From NCBI GenBank assembly GCA_016801845.1, contig CM028907.1, positions 21,888,598 through 21,952,597 on the forward strand: a stretch of DNA of 64,000 nt. Reading direction: 5' to 3'. This DNA is from Polydactylus sextarius (Eukaryota; Chordata; Actinopteri; Polynemidae). Shown piece by piece: positions 12,924 through 24,352 of the stretch; positions within the stretch are counted from its first letter, which is position 1; each line of letters opens with the position of its first letter. The notes under the pieces are model-generated. The model saw only the letters and a list, made by a program, of their open reading frames with translations, was not told the DNA's origin and made no database searches. The position numbers were made by a program, and so were the translations under genes.

Positions 12924-13498
12924 GGGCCCAATGCAACCTTCCTGATGCTGCTTTCACATCAGCAGCGGTACGCTGCCTTTTGCTCAACGCGGCCAACTGT
13001 GGTTGCCTTGTGCCCGCTGTTGACGCAGAGGGTCACTTGCTGATAACAGGCAACGTTTTCAAAAACACGTCATGTCTGCGATGAATGTTTTGTTGTGTGG
13101 TGATTTATACCTGGATAACCGAACAAAGAGGTGATGTGCTGCCGGATGACTTCCTTCCTCATATTATCTCGATACAAACAGTTGTACAGCTCAGGGAGCT
13201 TACTGATGGGTAATATTAGCCGTTCGCCCATGTTGTGTAGTTGTTTAGACAATATTTACTTGGTTGCATGAGTTCACGTCACACGTTTCGTGGTCGAAGT
13301 TGAACCAAGTTGAACTTTGACTGTGGCAAGTGGTAGCGTGATGGAGGCATGGAAACGCAACACTTTCTACACTGCTCCACGGCAGCAGCACACTGCTTTG
13401 GCGCTGGTGAAACAATTGAAACCAAGGGGATTCAGTGCACAGCGGTGCAGCCACCGCATACAATGTGAAAACACCTTGAATGAGGTTGCATTGGGCCG
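12924..13498 (-). mobile_element. PIF/Harbinger-type DNA transposon relic
   Basis: The two ends form an inverted repeat. The left end begins GGCCCAATGCAACCT (from 12925), and the reverse complement of the right end begins with the same 15 bases (from 13497). Both then run into similar sequence reaching TTTTCACAT/CTTTCACAT. Inside, on the minus strand, is a remnant MADF-like exon. MADF/Myb-like DNA-binding proteins are the second gene of many PIF/Harbinger elements, which supports the class. At about 575 bp there is no room for a transposase, so the copy is internally deleted and non-autonomous. Target-site duplications are not clear to me. Confidence 0.7.
13111..13231 (-). pseudogene. MADF-like first exon remnant in Harbinger element
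   Basis: From the ATG at 13231 the minus strand reads MGERLILPISKLPELYNCLY, then RDNMRKEVIRQHITSLFGYP, and meets a GTATAAAT donor-like site at 13110. The pattern of a hydrophobic helix (RLILPISK), then PELY, then YRD and a basic helix is that of the start of a MADF domain (typically L..V...P.LYD....YRD). The rest of the domain is missing, as is any transposase, so I treat it as a relic rather than a host gene. The domain call rests on pattern recognition only. Confidence 0.55.
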
Positions 13499-14022
13499 TT
13501 TAGGAGCAACCCTGGGCTTTTTTCAGCCCAGCCAATATAATTTATTTCAGTTGCTCTGTGTTGTTTAGTTCTGTGACCTGGACTCTTCTGTTTTTCTTTT
13601 TCCCTCAGCCAGTCTACTATTCATCTTTGTATAATTTAAGGATGTTCCCTTGAATATTCTCTTGAATTACACATTTTACTTTTTATTGGAAGGTAATTTT
13701 TTCAGCAGGAAACAAGGTTTGTTGTTGCTGCTGCAGTGTCTGGGAGGATAACAAACGTCCAGTCCACTTTTAAAGTCATGGTCAAATGTAAACGATCCAT
13801 TCACATATCTATTTACTGCTACAACAACAAAAACAGACGTTATTAGTTTGTGAGAATTTAAATGTGTTAAAGTAAAAATAAAATGGTGATGCTAACAGAA
13901 GCATATTTTGAATACGATGTAATCATCTTTTTTGTTTCTCTTCGTCGTCTTGCTTCGCGTCTCTTTCCCTTGAGTGTGTGAAGCAGAATAAGCTTCTGTC
14001 ATTAAGTTCGACACCAGACTTC

Positions 14023-14490
14023 GGGCCAATCCCATTTCGCTTTTTTATCCCTTCCCCTTCACTTACCCCTACCCCTATCCCTTGAAACAAAGTAAAGGGG
14101 GTAAAACATTCCTCTAGGAAATGAGACACTGCTACTTTACTATTCCAAGTCATCAGAAGTCGTCACTAGTTGCTCCGTGCAGTCAACAAAGATGCCGTCT
14201 ACAGACTCGTTTGTGCGATGTATTAAAAACTGACAAGCGTTTAAATTCTCATCGTGTTTCAGTGGACGTCACCATCAGAAGACTCCTGCTATCAGATGAC
14301 TGCATCCTTGTCCTGATGTATGCTGGGACTCATACCCCTTCGTTTGAAGTGCAGTCCTGGATCATCTTTGTTTGGAGGGCTGTGTGGCCCCCGACCCTCC
14401 ATCCAGAAGAGAATGAGATGACCCCTCCCCTCACGTGAACGCACAAAACAGAGGGGCAGGGTTAATGGGTAGAAGTGGGATTGGCCCTTA
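14023..14490. mobile_element. non-autonomous DNA transposon (MITE), GGGCCAATCCCA termini
   Basis: The left end begins GGGCCAATCCCATTTCGC and continues into a run of CCCCTT/CCCCTA. The reverse complement of the right end begins TAAGGGCCAATCCCACTTCT and continues into CCC-rich sequence. The 12-base identical core with similar C-rich subterminal DNA at both ends defines a roughly 470-bp inverted-repeat element. The right end is flanked by TTAA-like sequence, compatible with a 3-bp TTA/TAA target (Harbinger-like), but the left flank is not a clear match. There is no coding capacity. Confidence 0.72.
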
Positions 14491-15845
14491 ATATCTTTTC
14501 TACTTTCTGCTTAAAAAAAATAAATAAACAAAACAAAAACTTTTCTTTTAAGGGTCTGTGACGGTGACAAGCAGCTGATCTGGTCGGAGAACAGCCTGAA
14601 ATTCACCTGATATTTCCTCCAGACATGGAGGCTGTTATCTCAACTAGCAACAAATATCGCTGAGTGAAAATAATGGTGCTATCAAGTGTGAAATATCCAC
14701 ACTGTGTGTCAGGACAGGAGAGAAAATGTAATTTATTAAAAACACAATGTTTTTAGCTGGTGGCGAACTGTGTGGGTCTGCTTATAGTCCACAGACACGG
14801 GGAAACACATCAACACTTTTAAACAAAGCTACAACAAATTGCTTTTGGCAGAATAAGCAATGAATATTCATTGTCCGCCAGCAGGCCCTAAAGTGCTGTC
14901 TTCATAATGCAATTCCATCCCACTCCACCTTGACAATGAATAATATTACCAGAAAATGCAATGCAATTAAAGCAACCCCTTGTTCCCCTCTCTGCCTCTG
15001 TCACACATGCCCCCCCCTCCTCGACCACCACCACCCATCATCATGCAGTACAGTGATAACATTAAAAATTTAACAAGTCATCTGATTTCTTTACGGCAGA
15101 ATTCATGCATAACAGAACCAGTTATGCCTGCGGACAGTTTTTAGCAACAATCATGGAACGTGTGGCGACGGGGTTGAATTAGACGTAAAGAGACGAAGAT
15201 TAAAAAGACGTCTGAGGTTAGGAAATTATTTTTTCACAGTTATTTACTCCTCCACTGGTTAGTAAGTGGAGTCTAGTGGTGACTCAGTGCACAGTCACGG
15301 CAACATGAACGTCACTAACGTATTTACTGAACAATTTGTTCAGGTCGCATCGAAGAGTTCGGACATGTTGTTTCTAGGTCCAGTAAAAATGATCAAATTA
15401 TGAAGTTTGGTTTAAATCTATGATGATAAGGTTCAAGTGTAACAAACAACCCCCTCCCTCACTCCCCCCACCCACCCACAGAGTGTGGTTAACTTAGACG
15501 CACAAGGGATGAAATATCAATTTAAAGGAAAATAAAGCATCTCCAACCACAACTATTCACTATCTTTGACTTTGAAAGATACATCAACAGCCACAGACAT
15601 GTGTAAGTTTGTGTTTTGCATTAAACCAAATCATCACACCGTGTCCACATAACCTTGGTTACTGTCACAACAATCACTGAACAATTCATACACACACATA
15701 AAAAAGTCTTGTCTTCCAGTCTTCCTCCGCTGACAGGCTCCTACTCTGAACCAGCTCCAAACAAACTGTATTCAACAGCAAAAAAAAAAGAAAGAAGATC
15801 ACGTGGTACACTGTACACTTATACACACAAATGGTACACTTTATA

Positions 15846-15871
15846 AAAAAATAAATAAATAAATAAATAAA
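15846..15871. repeat. (AAAT)n microsatellite
   Basis: Five to six tandem AAAT units following an A run. Confidence 0.93.
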
Positions 15872-16293
15872 AAGACCTGCATCTCACTGTGATCTTGTGT
15901 GTCAGACGGTGACTTTGAGTCCTCAGAGGATGATCCAGTTAAATATCCAGTTAAAGAAAAGCTGCAGAGATCTGTCCTGATGCCACATCGTTCAAACTGG
16001 TTTCATCCCACTATGATCTCTTCCACTATGATCCATCATCCTACACAACTACATGAAAGGTTTTGGTTGCAGTGATAGATGAAATGAGCAACAAAGCTTA
16101 AAACCACCACATCCAACCATTAACAACAAAGCAGATGTTTTTTTTTTCTTTGTTCAGAATGATCTGTATAATGACCCATCTAACGTGCGATGTTATGACT
16201 TTACATATTTAATACAGCAGAGTCACAAAAGTTCAACTTGTTTCTTCTCAACAACGCTGCACCAACAGTCTGGACTCATTCACATGAATCTCA

Positions 16294-16332
16294 CAGTGCT
16301 CAGATGCTAACAGTGTTAGCATCTGAGCACTG
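16294..16332. repeat. perfect 18-bp inverted repeat (hairpin), 3-nt loop
   Basis: CAGTGCTCAGATGCTAAC (16294-16311) is followed by AGT and then its exact reverse complement (16315-16332). No known element was recognised around it. Confidence 0.97.
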
Positions 16333-17149
16333 GGCTAACGTGCTCGCATTAGCTGATTAGCAACCGCTGCTTCCTCGCTGGCTGTTTTTAGCCACAAAAA
16401 AAAAAAAAAAAGAAGAAGAGGAAAATGGTCAATTAATCAATAATCAAACAAACCAAATATAAAGATCAGTGAAAATAAAGATCAAAAAGACCAGACACTT
16501 CAGTCTTAAACTTATAAAATCTCTTCAGAATTTCCCTTTCAAGAGCTGAGGTGAGCTGAAGGTTGACAGCCGAGGAACACCAGGATTACCATCCTCCCTT
16601 TGAAGCTGGATCAACAAGCACTAATACTACCTGACAAGAAAGAAGGGCAGAAGAGGAAGAAGACAGAGGGCGAGAGCAGGAAGCAAACCAAGAGCAGAAA
16701 CAGACAAACGTCCATTGAAATGTAAAGAGAGGTCAAATATGGAAGTGGAAATGGACGAGTTTACAGAAGAGAGTTTTCATTCTGTTATTTGCCGCCACAT
16801 TAGACGACCAAAGGAGCAATTCAATTATGGAGCTGGATGAAGGGAGGAGGGGAGGAGGAGGGGTGAGAGCAGGCGGGGAAGGGGAGGAGAGGTAAATTGG
16901 AAAATGTCAAGTTCAGACAGGCATCACAAAAATCCTGTTGCTTTATGTTCTGCTTTTTATTTCCTCATATATAGATATTAAATGTTAAAGTCTGAATGTG
17001 TGTCCACTGCTGTTAGTGATGACAGGTGATTAACACGAACACAAGTTGTTCAGGTAAATTTACAGCTGATGGTTTATGTTGTATCTTATTAAACTAAACT
17101 TGAACTATTAATGTTTTTATAATGAATCTTATTAGAGCTGTTAGTCAAA

Positions 17150-17551
17150 TACCCAAACTGATGAACAGATGTTCCTGTACACTATTCCAGCCACTGGTTG
17201 TGCTTCTCAATGTTCGCTGACCCAGCTAGCATCTTACACTCTGCCACTATGTGCTGGACTGTCTCAGGGGCATCTTTGCACAGTCTGCTCCTTGGGTCTG
17301 GTTTACTGTGGTAGATCTTGGCCTCTATGGCTCTTGTACCTAGGGCCTGTTCTTGTGCTGCCATGATTAGTGCCTCTGTGCTGTCTATAAGTCCAACCTT
17401 TTCCAGCCACTTTTCAATATCAGCCACTTCAGTTTGACGGTGGTATATTCCATGTAGGGGCTTATCCCTCCAAGTTGTCTGCTCCTCTTCCTCAGCACAC
17501 TCATTGGGTTTCTGCTGCCTGAGGCATTTACTTAGCAGTTCATCCTTTGTG

Positions 17552-17556
<5 letters not shown>
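17150..17556 (-). mobile_element. R4/Dong-like (Rex6-type) LINE fragment, C-terminal ORF part
   Basis: A 124-codon minus-strand frame (17556-17182) reads with segments CLRQQKPNE, RDKPLHGIYHRQTEVADIEK, STEALIMAAQEQALGTRAIE and LCKDAPETVQHIVAECKMLA. This matches my recollection of the region between reverse transcriptase and endonuclease in fish LINEs with a restriction-like endonuclease. The LC..H....C pattern is the CCHC zinc-knuckle of that class, but its first Cys appears as Ser here (PRSRLC). A one-base deletion near 17190 shifts the frame; similarity continues in the next frame as VAGIVYRNIC to about 17150. The fragment is dead, has neither RT core nor endonuclease, and abuts an (AT)n tract at its 5' side. 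Confidence 0.72.

Positions 17557-17625
<69 letters not shown>
17555..17625. repeat. (AT)n microsatellite, 71 bp
   Basis: This is an uninterrupted AT dinucleotide run directly against the 5' side of the LINE fragment. It is the longest AT tract in the window. Confidence 0.98.
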
Positions 17626-17627
<2 letters not shown>

Positions 17628-18550
17628 CTTTAACTTATATGGTTAAACTTGGAGGTTTAACTTTTGGAGGTTTGATGATTGTGTGTTTGAGAGAGTTAGT
17701 TTATGAATATTACAGATCTATGTTTTTTGCTTGTCCTTAAATATGGTAAATTGTTACAAATGGGAACAAACTCTGCATGAGAAGAATGTTACACGAGTTG
17801 CAAATATGTGAACGGTGCTGGATCTGAACTTTTTCAGAGACTAAATCCTCTTTTCCCATATGAACATCAGTGTCTTCGTGGTTCAAGTGAGATGCAAGTT
17901 AAAGCCTGAGACCGAGAGCTGCAACGCAGAGCATCTTTTATCTTTTATCATAATTCGTCTTTTATTTTTGATGATTAGACGAGGAAGTAACGATCGGCAA
18001 GTGAATGAAACTAGACTCAACTTCAAACGTTTTGAGAAAAGTTTTAACACAGAATATAAAGCTCATGAACAAACACCTGGATCATGTTAATATCACCTAT
18101 TGACTTATGAAATAAAAGTAAATGAAAACCTTAGAAAGACACAGAGGATTGTCAAGTATAATGTGTGAGTGAGTAGAAAAACCACAGAGCAGTATTATGT
18201 CTTCAAATCCAACATGTCGGGATGTTTTCATAATCCCACGAGTGAATCACATCATTTAGAAGAAAGTCACATACAGTATCTGAGCTGTTGGAGGCTCCAG
18301 AGATTAACTTCTAGACACAATGTCTTCTGATGAGCTTAAACTCTTTACTCCATATTCATTTCCTGGAACTTTTTCTTGCTTCTTGTCGTCTTCTACCACT
18401 GTCTCCGTCACTTTGATCCTCCCATTTGGCGTCTGTGAGAAAACGAGTCATTATGAAGCAGCGCTGAGCCAACGTGGCTGAAGCCGCTTGTGTTTCCGTC
18501 CTTTTCAGACTCCAAATGATGCTGCTCTGTTCTTGATCTCGCTGTCGCTC

Positions 18551-18552
<2 letters not shown>

Positions 18553-18589
<37 letters not shown>
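18553..18589. repeat. (CA)n microsatellite
   Basis: A 37-bp CA run. A shorter inverted TG run lies about 65 bases to the right. Confidence 0.98.
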
Positions 18590-18590
<1 letters not shown>

Positions 18591-18778
18591 CATCTGTTCA
18601 CGTAGTTCAGACGGCGAGAAAGTTCCTTCTGTTCAGACCTCTGCTCAGTGTGTGTGTGTGTGTGTGTGCGTGAGCGTGTGTGATAGAAAGAGGAGACATA
18701 ATGAATGGCTCCCTCTGTTACCTCCGTTAAAGTGCTGTTTGACAAATTAAAATGAATGAATGCCGAAACACTCACTCA

Positions 18779-18785
<7 letters not shown>

Positions 18786-18825
<40 letters not shown>
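18786..18825. repeat. (CA)n microsatellite
   Basis: A 40-bp CA run. Confidence 0.97.
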
Positions 18826-18829
<4 letters not shown>

Positions 18830-19449
18830 TTCCCCAGCATATGGCTGCTCAGGCCGGGTCTGTGAGGACAAATATTTCCCTTCAGGTCCAGTTCTGACAC
18901 TGACCACCTGTGACAACAGCGGTCTCTGCACCGCTCGGCTCCCCAGCAACAAGAAACTGAAATATTTACTGTTGGTGCGGCTGACCACGCGGCCGCATAG
19001 ATCACTGAGTTTATCTGATCAATCAGGGTTCCCCCGTGTCCCCCGGCAGGAGAGGAGAGCAGCGCTCTGATTCTGTCCTCGTGAAGCTGCTGGCCATCAC
19101 AATCATTTCACGTCCATCTGCCACCAGCTTCACAGATAATTAAAAGCAGCAGCTCGCTCCTCTCGACCTGAGCTGCAGGTCACAGCCCAAGTAGACGTCG
19201 CCGTCAGCGTCAGCAGAGATCAGGCTGCAGCTCACATCTCAGATTGTTCTGACTGTTGGACGGCGAAGAAGAAACAAGACTCAAGTTCACAGTGACTGTG
19301 TGTGTGTGTGTGTTATAGATTAGTCAGTGTGTGTGGGAAGTGACAGCTTGTAGGTCTTTGCTGCCTGATATTTTGAGGGCTAGAGTAAGTAAAAAGTAAA
19401 CATGATTAAGACATATGAAGAAATGTTTTAAGGTTTGATGAAAGTCAGG

Positions 19450-19451
<2 letters not shown>

Positions 19452-19488
<37 letters not shown>
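19452..19488. repeat. (TG)n microsatellite
   Basis: A 37-bp TG run. Confidence 0.98.
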
Positions 19489-19492
<4 letters not shown>

Positions 19493-20350
19493 ATATGAAG
19501 AGTGGTGTGAGCTGCAGCACTTGGACATGATACGATGGCAGTGGCCGTGACAGAAAGGCCGGGGACTGTGGGAGCGACGCATATCGGATCAATAAACTTC
19601 ATAAACAACATCATCAGCTCAGTTGCCACGAATACAGCCCGCCAACCACCGGGCGCCATCTGGCCCCAGATCACCGGACCGCAGGATCAGTGCAGCATAA
19701 CCTCGTGCACAAACACAAAAGCAAACGTGTGTGCGTTCGCTCACTGCCACCACCGCCACAGCCACACACCCAGAGACGTTCAAATATTCATTGCACACGC
19801 ATGAGTACACACGGAGATGTTCAGGCCAGGTGTGTGTGTATGTGTGTGTGTGCACCGCAGCAGTTAGGCAGTTTATTCAGGAACAGAAGTTTATGGGTTC
19901 TTTATAACAGTATATCCTGTAGCATGATAATGACCATAAAAGAGACAGAGAGTGAGAGGCGAGCGAGGGAACAAAGCTGTAATAAAGAATAATTTAGAGG
20001 CAGAGCGGCGAGGTGACGAGGACGACGTGTCTTGTTGAGACCAGGGAGGAACTGAGGAAAAGGTGCAAATTAGTCTTTTCTATGAAGATTCAAAGGGAGT
20101 GTTATGCATGAATCTTCCCTCACGGTGTGCGTACGTGGGGTGAGAATAAATCAGAATATTCATCTTACAATGCAGGAGAAAAAAGTTTTTATCCAGAATA
20201 TTTTAATACCTGGAAATCTAGAGATGAGATTTACTTGGTCTGCTCGCAGTGGAGGTGAGAGCGTGAAACAGAAAACTTAAAATGAGATGTTGCTTGATCA
20301 CAAAACACTTTGTTATAACCAGTAAAACTCTGTCATCACCCCCCTCACCC

Positions 20351-20353
<3 letters not shown>

Positions 20354-20404
<51 letters not shown>
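20354..20404. repeat. (CA)n microsatellite
   Basis: A 51-bp uninterrupted CA run. An inverted TG run (20536-20568) lies 130 bases to the right. Confidence 0.98.
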
Positions 20405-20406
<2 letters not shown>

Positions 20407-20531
20407 GAATGAAAACAATACTAGTCATGATGCTGCAGCCTGTAATCATATCAGTCAGTGAAAAGAGAGGACCACAGAGTTTCAGCAGCTGTGACAGCGT
20501 GACTGGTTTTGTTTTCACCTGTTTTCACACA

Positions 20532-20535
<4 letters not shown>

Positions 20536-20568
<33 letters not shown>
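20536..20568. repeat. (TG)n microsatellite
   Basis: A 33-bp TG run. Confidence 0.98.
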
Positions 20569-20569
<1 letters not shown>

Positions 20570-22061
20570 ATCATGGCAGAGTCTGGTCCTGGAGACACCG
20601 ACTTTAGCAGGAAACACTACGCAACATGTTTAGTTTTGTTAAACCAAACGGTGTGTTCAAACTTCAGACACCAACTGGTTGATTATAATCTGCTGTGTCG
20701 ATCTGAAGCTGGAGACTCTGATCATCTGTTAAAGATTTTTAATTCGTCAGAGCTGGAATTTTCGTGCTATTTAGTTTAATGGGCTGATGTGCAGCTGTGC
20801 CAGATGTTTGTAAAAGACGCGTAGCATGCGGAATAGCGACTGACTGAATCCGTCTCTGTCTCCCTTTGTATCTCGGGGAGAGACTGTTGCTGGAATTAAC
20901 AGAGGGGAAGATGGAGGGAAATGATTTAGATCAAATATTGGAGGTGACATGTTTTTCCTCTTCCTGCATATAATGTATCTACAATCCAAACAAAATGCCT
21001 CCTACATTAAGTGTGAGGCCTGTGCTTTCTATTCCCACAATATCACCAATATATTTTCCATTAGGTGAAGACATTGAGGGTTTCACACCCTGGATTTAAT
21101 GAGTTAATAATAAATGAGTTAATGATGCTGCAGCACAGGCCACAGTGTGGCTGTGTTGTGATCCCCAAGCTCTGAGACGACTGCGGCACGACTTCACCTG
21201 CCACACTGTGACACCGTCAAATCACATTGCGTTTTAACCTGCTGCTGCAACTGTTACATCACTGCTTAGTCTGCACACCTCTGCAGCTGCTTCAGCTCCA
21301 TCTCAACACTCATTACCTTCATTCTGCCTTTCTGTATTAATTGCATCGTCTTCACTGCTTTACCGTGATTATCATTTTCAGCTCTGGAGGAGCAGGTTGT
21401 ACCACCGGTCGGTGTCACTGAGGAAAAACATGGTGCCACAGCCAAATGTGAGGTTGATCATAGTAAACACATGATTATATCTATGGTTTAATTTAGTGAG
21501 ACTAATGAGACTAAAGGCTAACGGAGCTACTCCAACCTGAGTGTCAAATGAAAACTATTTATCTTCCAGGAAAGACTGAAAGTATGAAATGTCAAGTACC
21601 AGGTGCCCAGTGAAAAAAATGAATTTCAGTTCTTTTTATCAGCAGAGAAATACTTATCTCTGTCCGAAACTGTCGACGTGACTGAACCACGTAATAAACA
21701 ACAGCAGGTCTGTTTGTTATGCTCTGCTGCTTTCGGCATCAGCTAAAAAGACTCAAATACACAAGCTAGCAAACACTGCTAATGTCACACAACACTGGCT
21801 TCACTTCATAAAATCACTTTATAAAAATCAGTGATGAGTGAGAATGTAGCTAAATATCAGCACAGTGTTGATGTGACAAACAGTGTAAAGTGTAAATCGA
21901 ACTCAGTTCACCTTTGGTTCAATAAACACAGTTTAACACTGACCATGTTTCTATCTTTGATCTGATCTGAACCAGAACAAGGCGAGATGTTTCATCACGT
22001 TCACCTGAATATTAATGTAAATAAGACATGTGATCAGGCTCCTGGACTTTTAGCTACTGTC

Positions 22062-22300
22062 CACTTCCTGTTTTGTTTTGGGCATGTTGTTCCTTGTGAT
22101 TTCTTGTATTTTCCCGCCTGTTTGATTACCTGATCTTCTCTTTATGTGCTGGACGTGTCTTGTTTTCTCCCTCCTGTTGTGTATTTATACCTCCCATTTC
22201 CCATCGTTTCTTGTGGGATCGTCCTGTGTCTGCCTCGTCTTTCTGCGTATGTTCCACTCTATTTGTTCTCCTGTCTCGTTTTTTCCTTGGTTTTTAGTAG
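22062..22300 (+). repeat. interspersed repeat family D, copy 1
   Basis: It starts CACTTCCTGTTTTGTTTTG and is followed by a T-rich, Pu-poor body with CCTGTTTGATTACCTGAT and CTCCCTCCTG. The same opening 19 bases and a similar pyrimidine-rich body occur at 29424. It resembles a common fish retroelement 3' region, but I cannot name the family. Confidence 0.6.
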
Positions 22301-24204
22301 AAGATGAACAGAATATTCTAGAACAAACTAATGGAAACAACAGATCGTCTGATTGGAAATAAGGTTAATATTCAGAGTATTGAATATTGGAAACGAGGTA
22401 GATCAGTTGGAAGACCAGCTTTGTTTGTTTTGGAATAATCCATTTGTTCTTTGTCTATTATTCAGTTTTTTTAAATGTACTTTTTAGTATTTACTCTGTA
22501 AATGTTCAGGTAAAGTTAAAAAGCTGACAGATGTATTTTTAATGATCTACAGGTTTGGTTGTGTGTGAGTGAATGGATAAGAAGTGAACCTGATGAAACC
22601 AAATCTCCATGTTGTGATCATGATGGCGACTCTCTCTCATCTCTGCAGCAGCTCAGTGTTCGCTCTGCTTGTGACTGACCTTTCGTAGCAGCTCTAAACA
22701 TTTAGAAAACTTCCTATTTGCTCCCACTAATTACATTGGAGCAGACCCAGAGTCTGAGGCCTTTGTGGCAGATGTTTGCAACTGGACTTGTTAATGATCC
22801 GGAGAGGAGGTGAAAGACGTCTGATCTGCTCTTTGATAGATTGGAATTGACCATCAAATCAAACAGACAGAGTGATTTTACTGTTATCGCGACATCTGTC
22901 AGAAATGTATTTGTGATTTCCTAAGATTTTTTGTTGTTAATTACCTGTAACAGTAGCTTTGGTTCCTGGTCTTGAGGAGAAATAAACTACAGTTTTGAAA
23001 GCATCTTTTGTCACCTTCATCTTCCATACATAAGCTTATTAAAATATGCAAATAGGCTGTTGTCATGAAATAATCAGTAAAAGTGAGCAGAACAAAGACG
23101 TCACTGTGTTGCAGTTCATGGAGGATAACAGAGTGTAGTGCTGACGCTCTGACAGCAAACACTTTGAACGCTGCTTTTTTCTTTTTTTCCTTCAGCGGCA
23201 AAATAATTGCAGTCCACTGTCATTAAGCCAGATTCAATGACGCCCCATTAAGTTAACACAGCGCTTTTCCATGTTCACTCAAATTATCGAGAAAAGTCAA
23301 AGTTGATGTGAACTTGGCGACAAAAACAAAATAAAGACTCTGCTTATGTAACGTGACTCCACGCAGCCTTGAGTCTTCAACGCTCGTGCGAGGTGAGTCA
23401 CGTCGTCAGGAAGTTTCTTTGTGGTCGTTAACGATGCGCAGTGAGGCCACTGACAATCTTATTCAACAACACTCAGGGGAGCAGTTAGTGTCCTTAATGT
23501 GGAGTTAGTTATCTCCGAGTGTGTGAGAGCAGCCTTATAAAACCGCCCGTTCAAACAGGTACATACACTGAAATACTTTAAGATAATCTATAGTAATTAC
23601 TGTGAGAATCTTTCACAACAAACCCACAGTCCGCTGCTTTCTCCCAGTGATTTCATTATTAATACCATGTTTGAACATTTTTCTAAATAACACTCTGACA
23701 GAATAACAGTAGCAGCCAGAGAGTAATATGCAAATTACAGATGATTCAAAAGGAGCCAGACAACAGCATAAAACACATCCAGGGAGCCTCATATCTGCTC
23801 AACAATTAACAGAAAAGAACATTTCTGCTGCACCTAAAATGACTTAATAACCTTGTAGATGCGATTCGCTGAGAAATCCATTTTATCTCGTCTTGCTAAT
23901 GACAAATGTCTATTGTACAGACGCCTAATGAAAGGGGTCAGTTATCTAAGTGGCTTATTATTCCTAACAATTGGTGTGCACAGATTAAAAAAGGAACTTT
24001 TGTGCTTCTGGAGCACGTTAATTAATTTTCCACTGAAGGATAAGAACTGTAAAATTAAAATGTTATCTCCATCTCTGTTGTTTTCTTTTGTTTGTTTTTT
24101 TTTCTTTCCTTTTGTTCCAGAGAGTCTGCAGACGTCACTGTATAAACACCAGCGTGAGGTTGGGACACAGAGAGGAGGAAAGGTACAAGTGAGGAGAAAC
24201 TTAC

Positions 24205-24352
24205 ATTCGGTTGTTGGGGATGATCTTGTGTCCGTCTTTGAACCATGTGACGAGAGGTCGAGGGAAAGACGCCACGGGAGGTGGACTGATGATCGCTGCT
24301 CTGCCTTGAGTGACTGTTTTTCTCTGCTCCTCAGTGGAAAAGTTCCCCAAAA
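24205..24352 (-). CDS. sdk1: sidekick-1 exon: first half of Ig domain 2
   Basis: This 148-nt exon follows TTTCCCTGCAG and precedes the donor GTAAGTTT. It starts in phase 1 and ends in phase 2. The joined codon gives VA-F-LGNF, matching the VAYMGNF junction known in sidekicks. It encodes LGNFSTEEQRKTVTQGRAAI, then SPPPVASFPRPLVTWFKDGH, then KIIPNNR. VTWFKDG is the C-strand tryptophan motif. The B-strand position, usually Cys in Ig domains, is not Cys here, which also holds for the mammalian SDK1 and SDK2 sequences I remember. A 179-residue plus-strand open frame covers this locus but is antisense to the exon and not a gene. The next exon is 21.4 kb downstream. Confidence 0.93.

Larger units (their letters stand above)
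2831..24204 (-). other. sdk1 intron inside Ig domain 2 (phase 2), 21.4 kb
   Basis: This 21,374-nt intron separates the two halves of Ig2. It starts GTAAGTTT and ends GTGCCCTACAG on the minus strand. It holds a family-E repeat (7228-7447), a family-F repeat (7080-7225), a Harbinger-type element with a MADF-like relic (12924-13498), a MITE (14023-14490), an R4/Dong-like LINE fragment plus (AT)n (17150-17625), a perfect 18-bp hairpin (16294-16332), a family-D repeat (22062-22300) and about a dozen CA/TG microsatellites. I found no additional exon in it. Confidence 0.85.
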
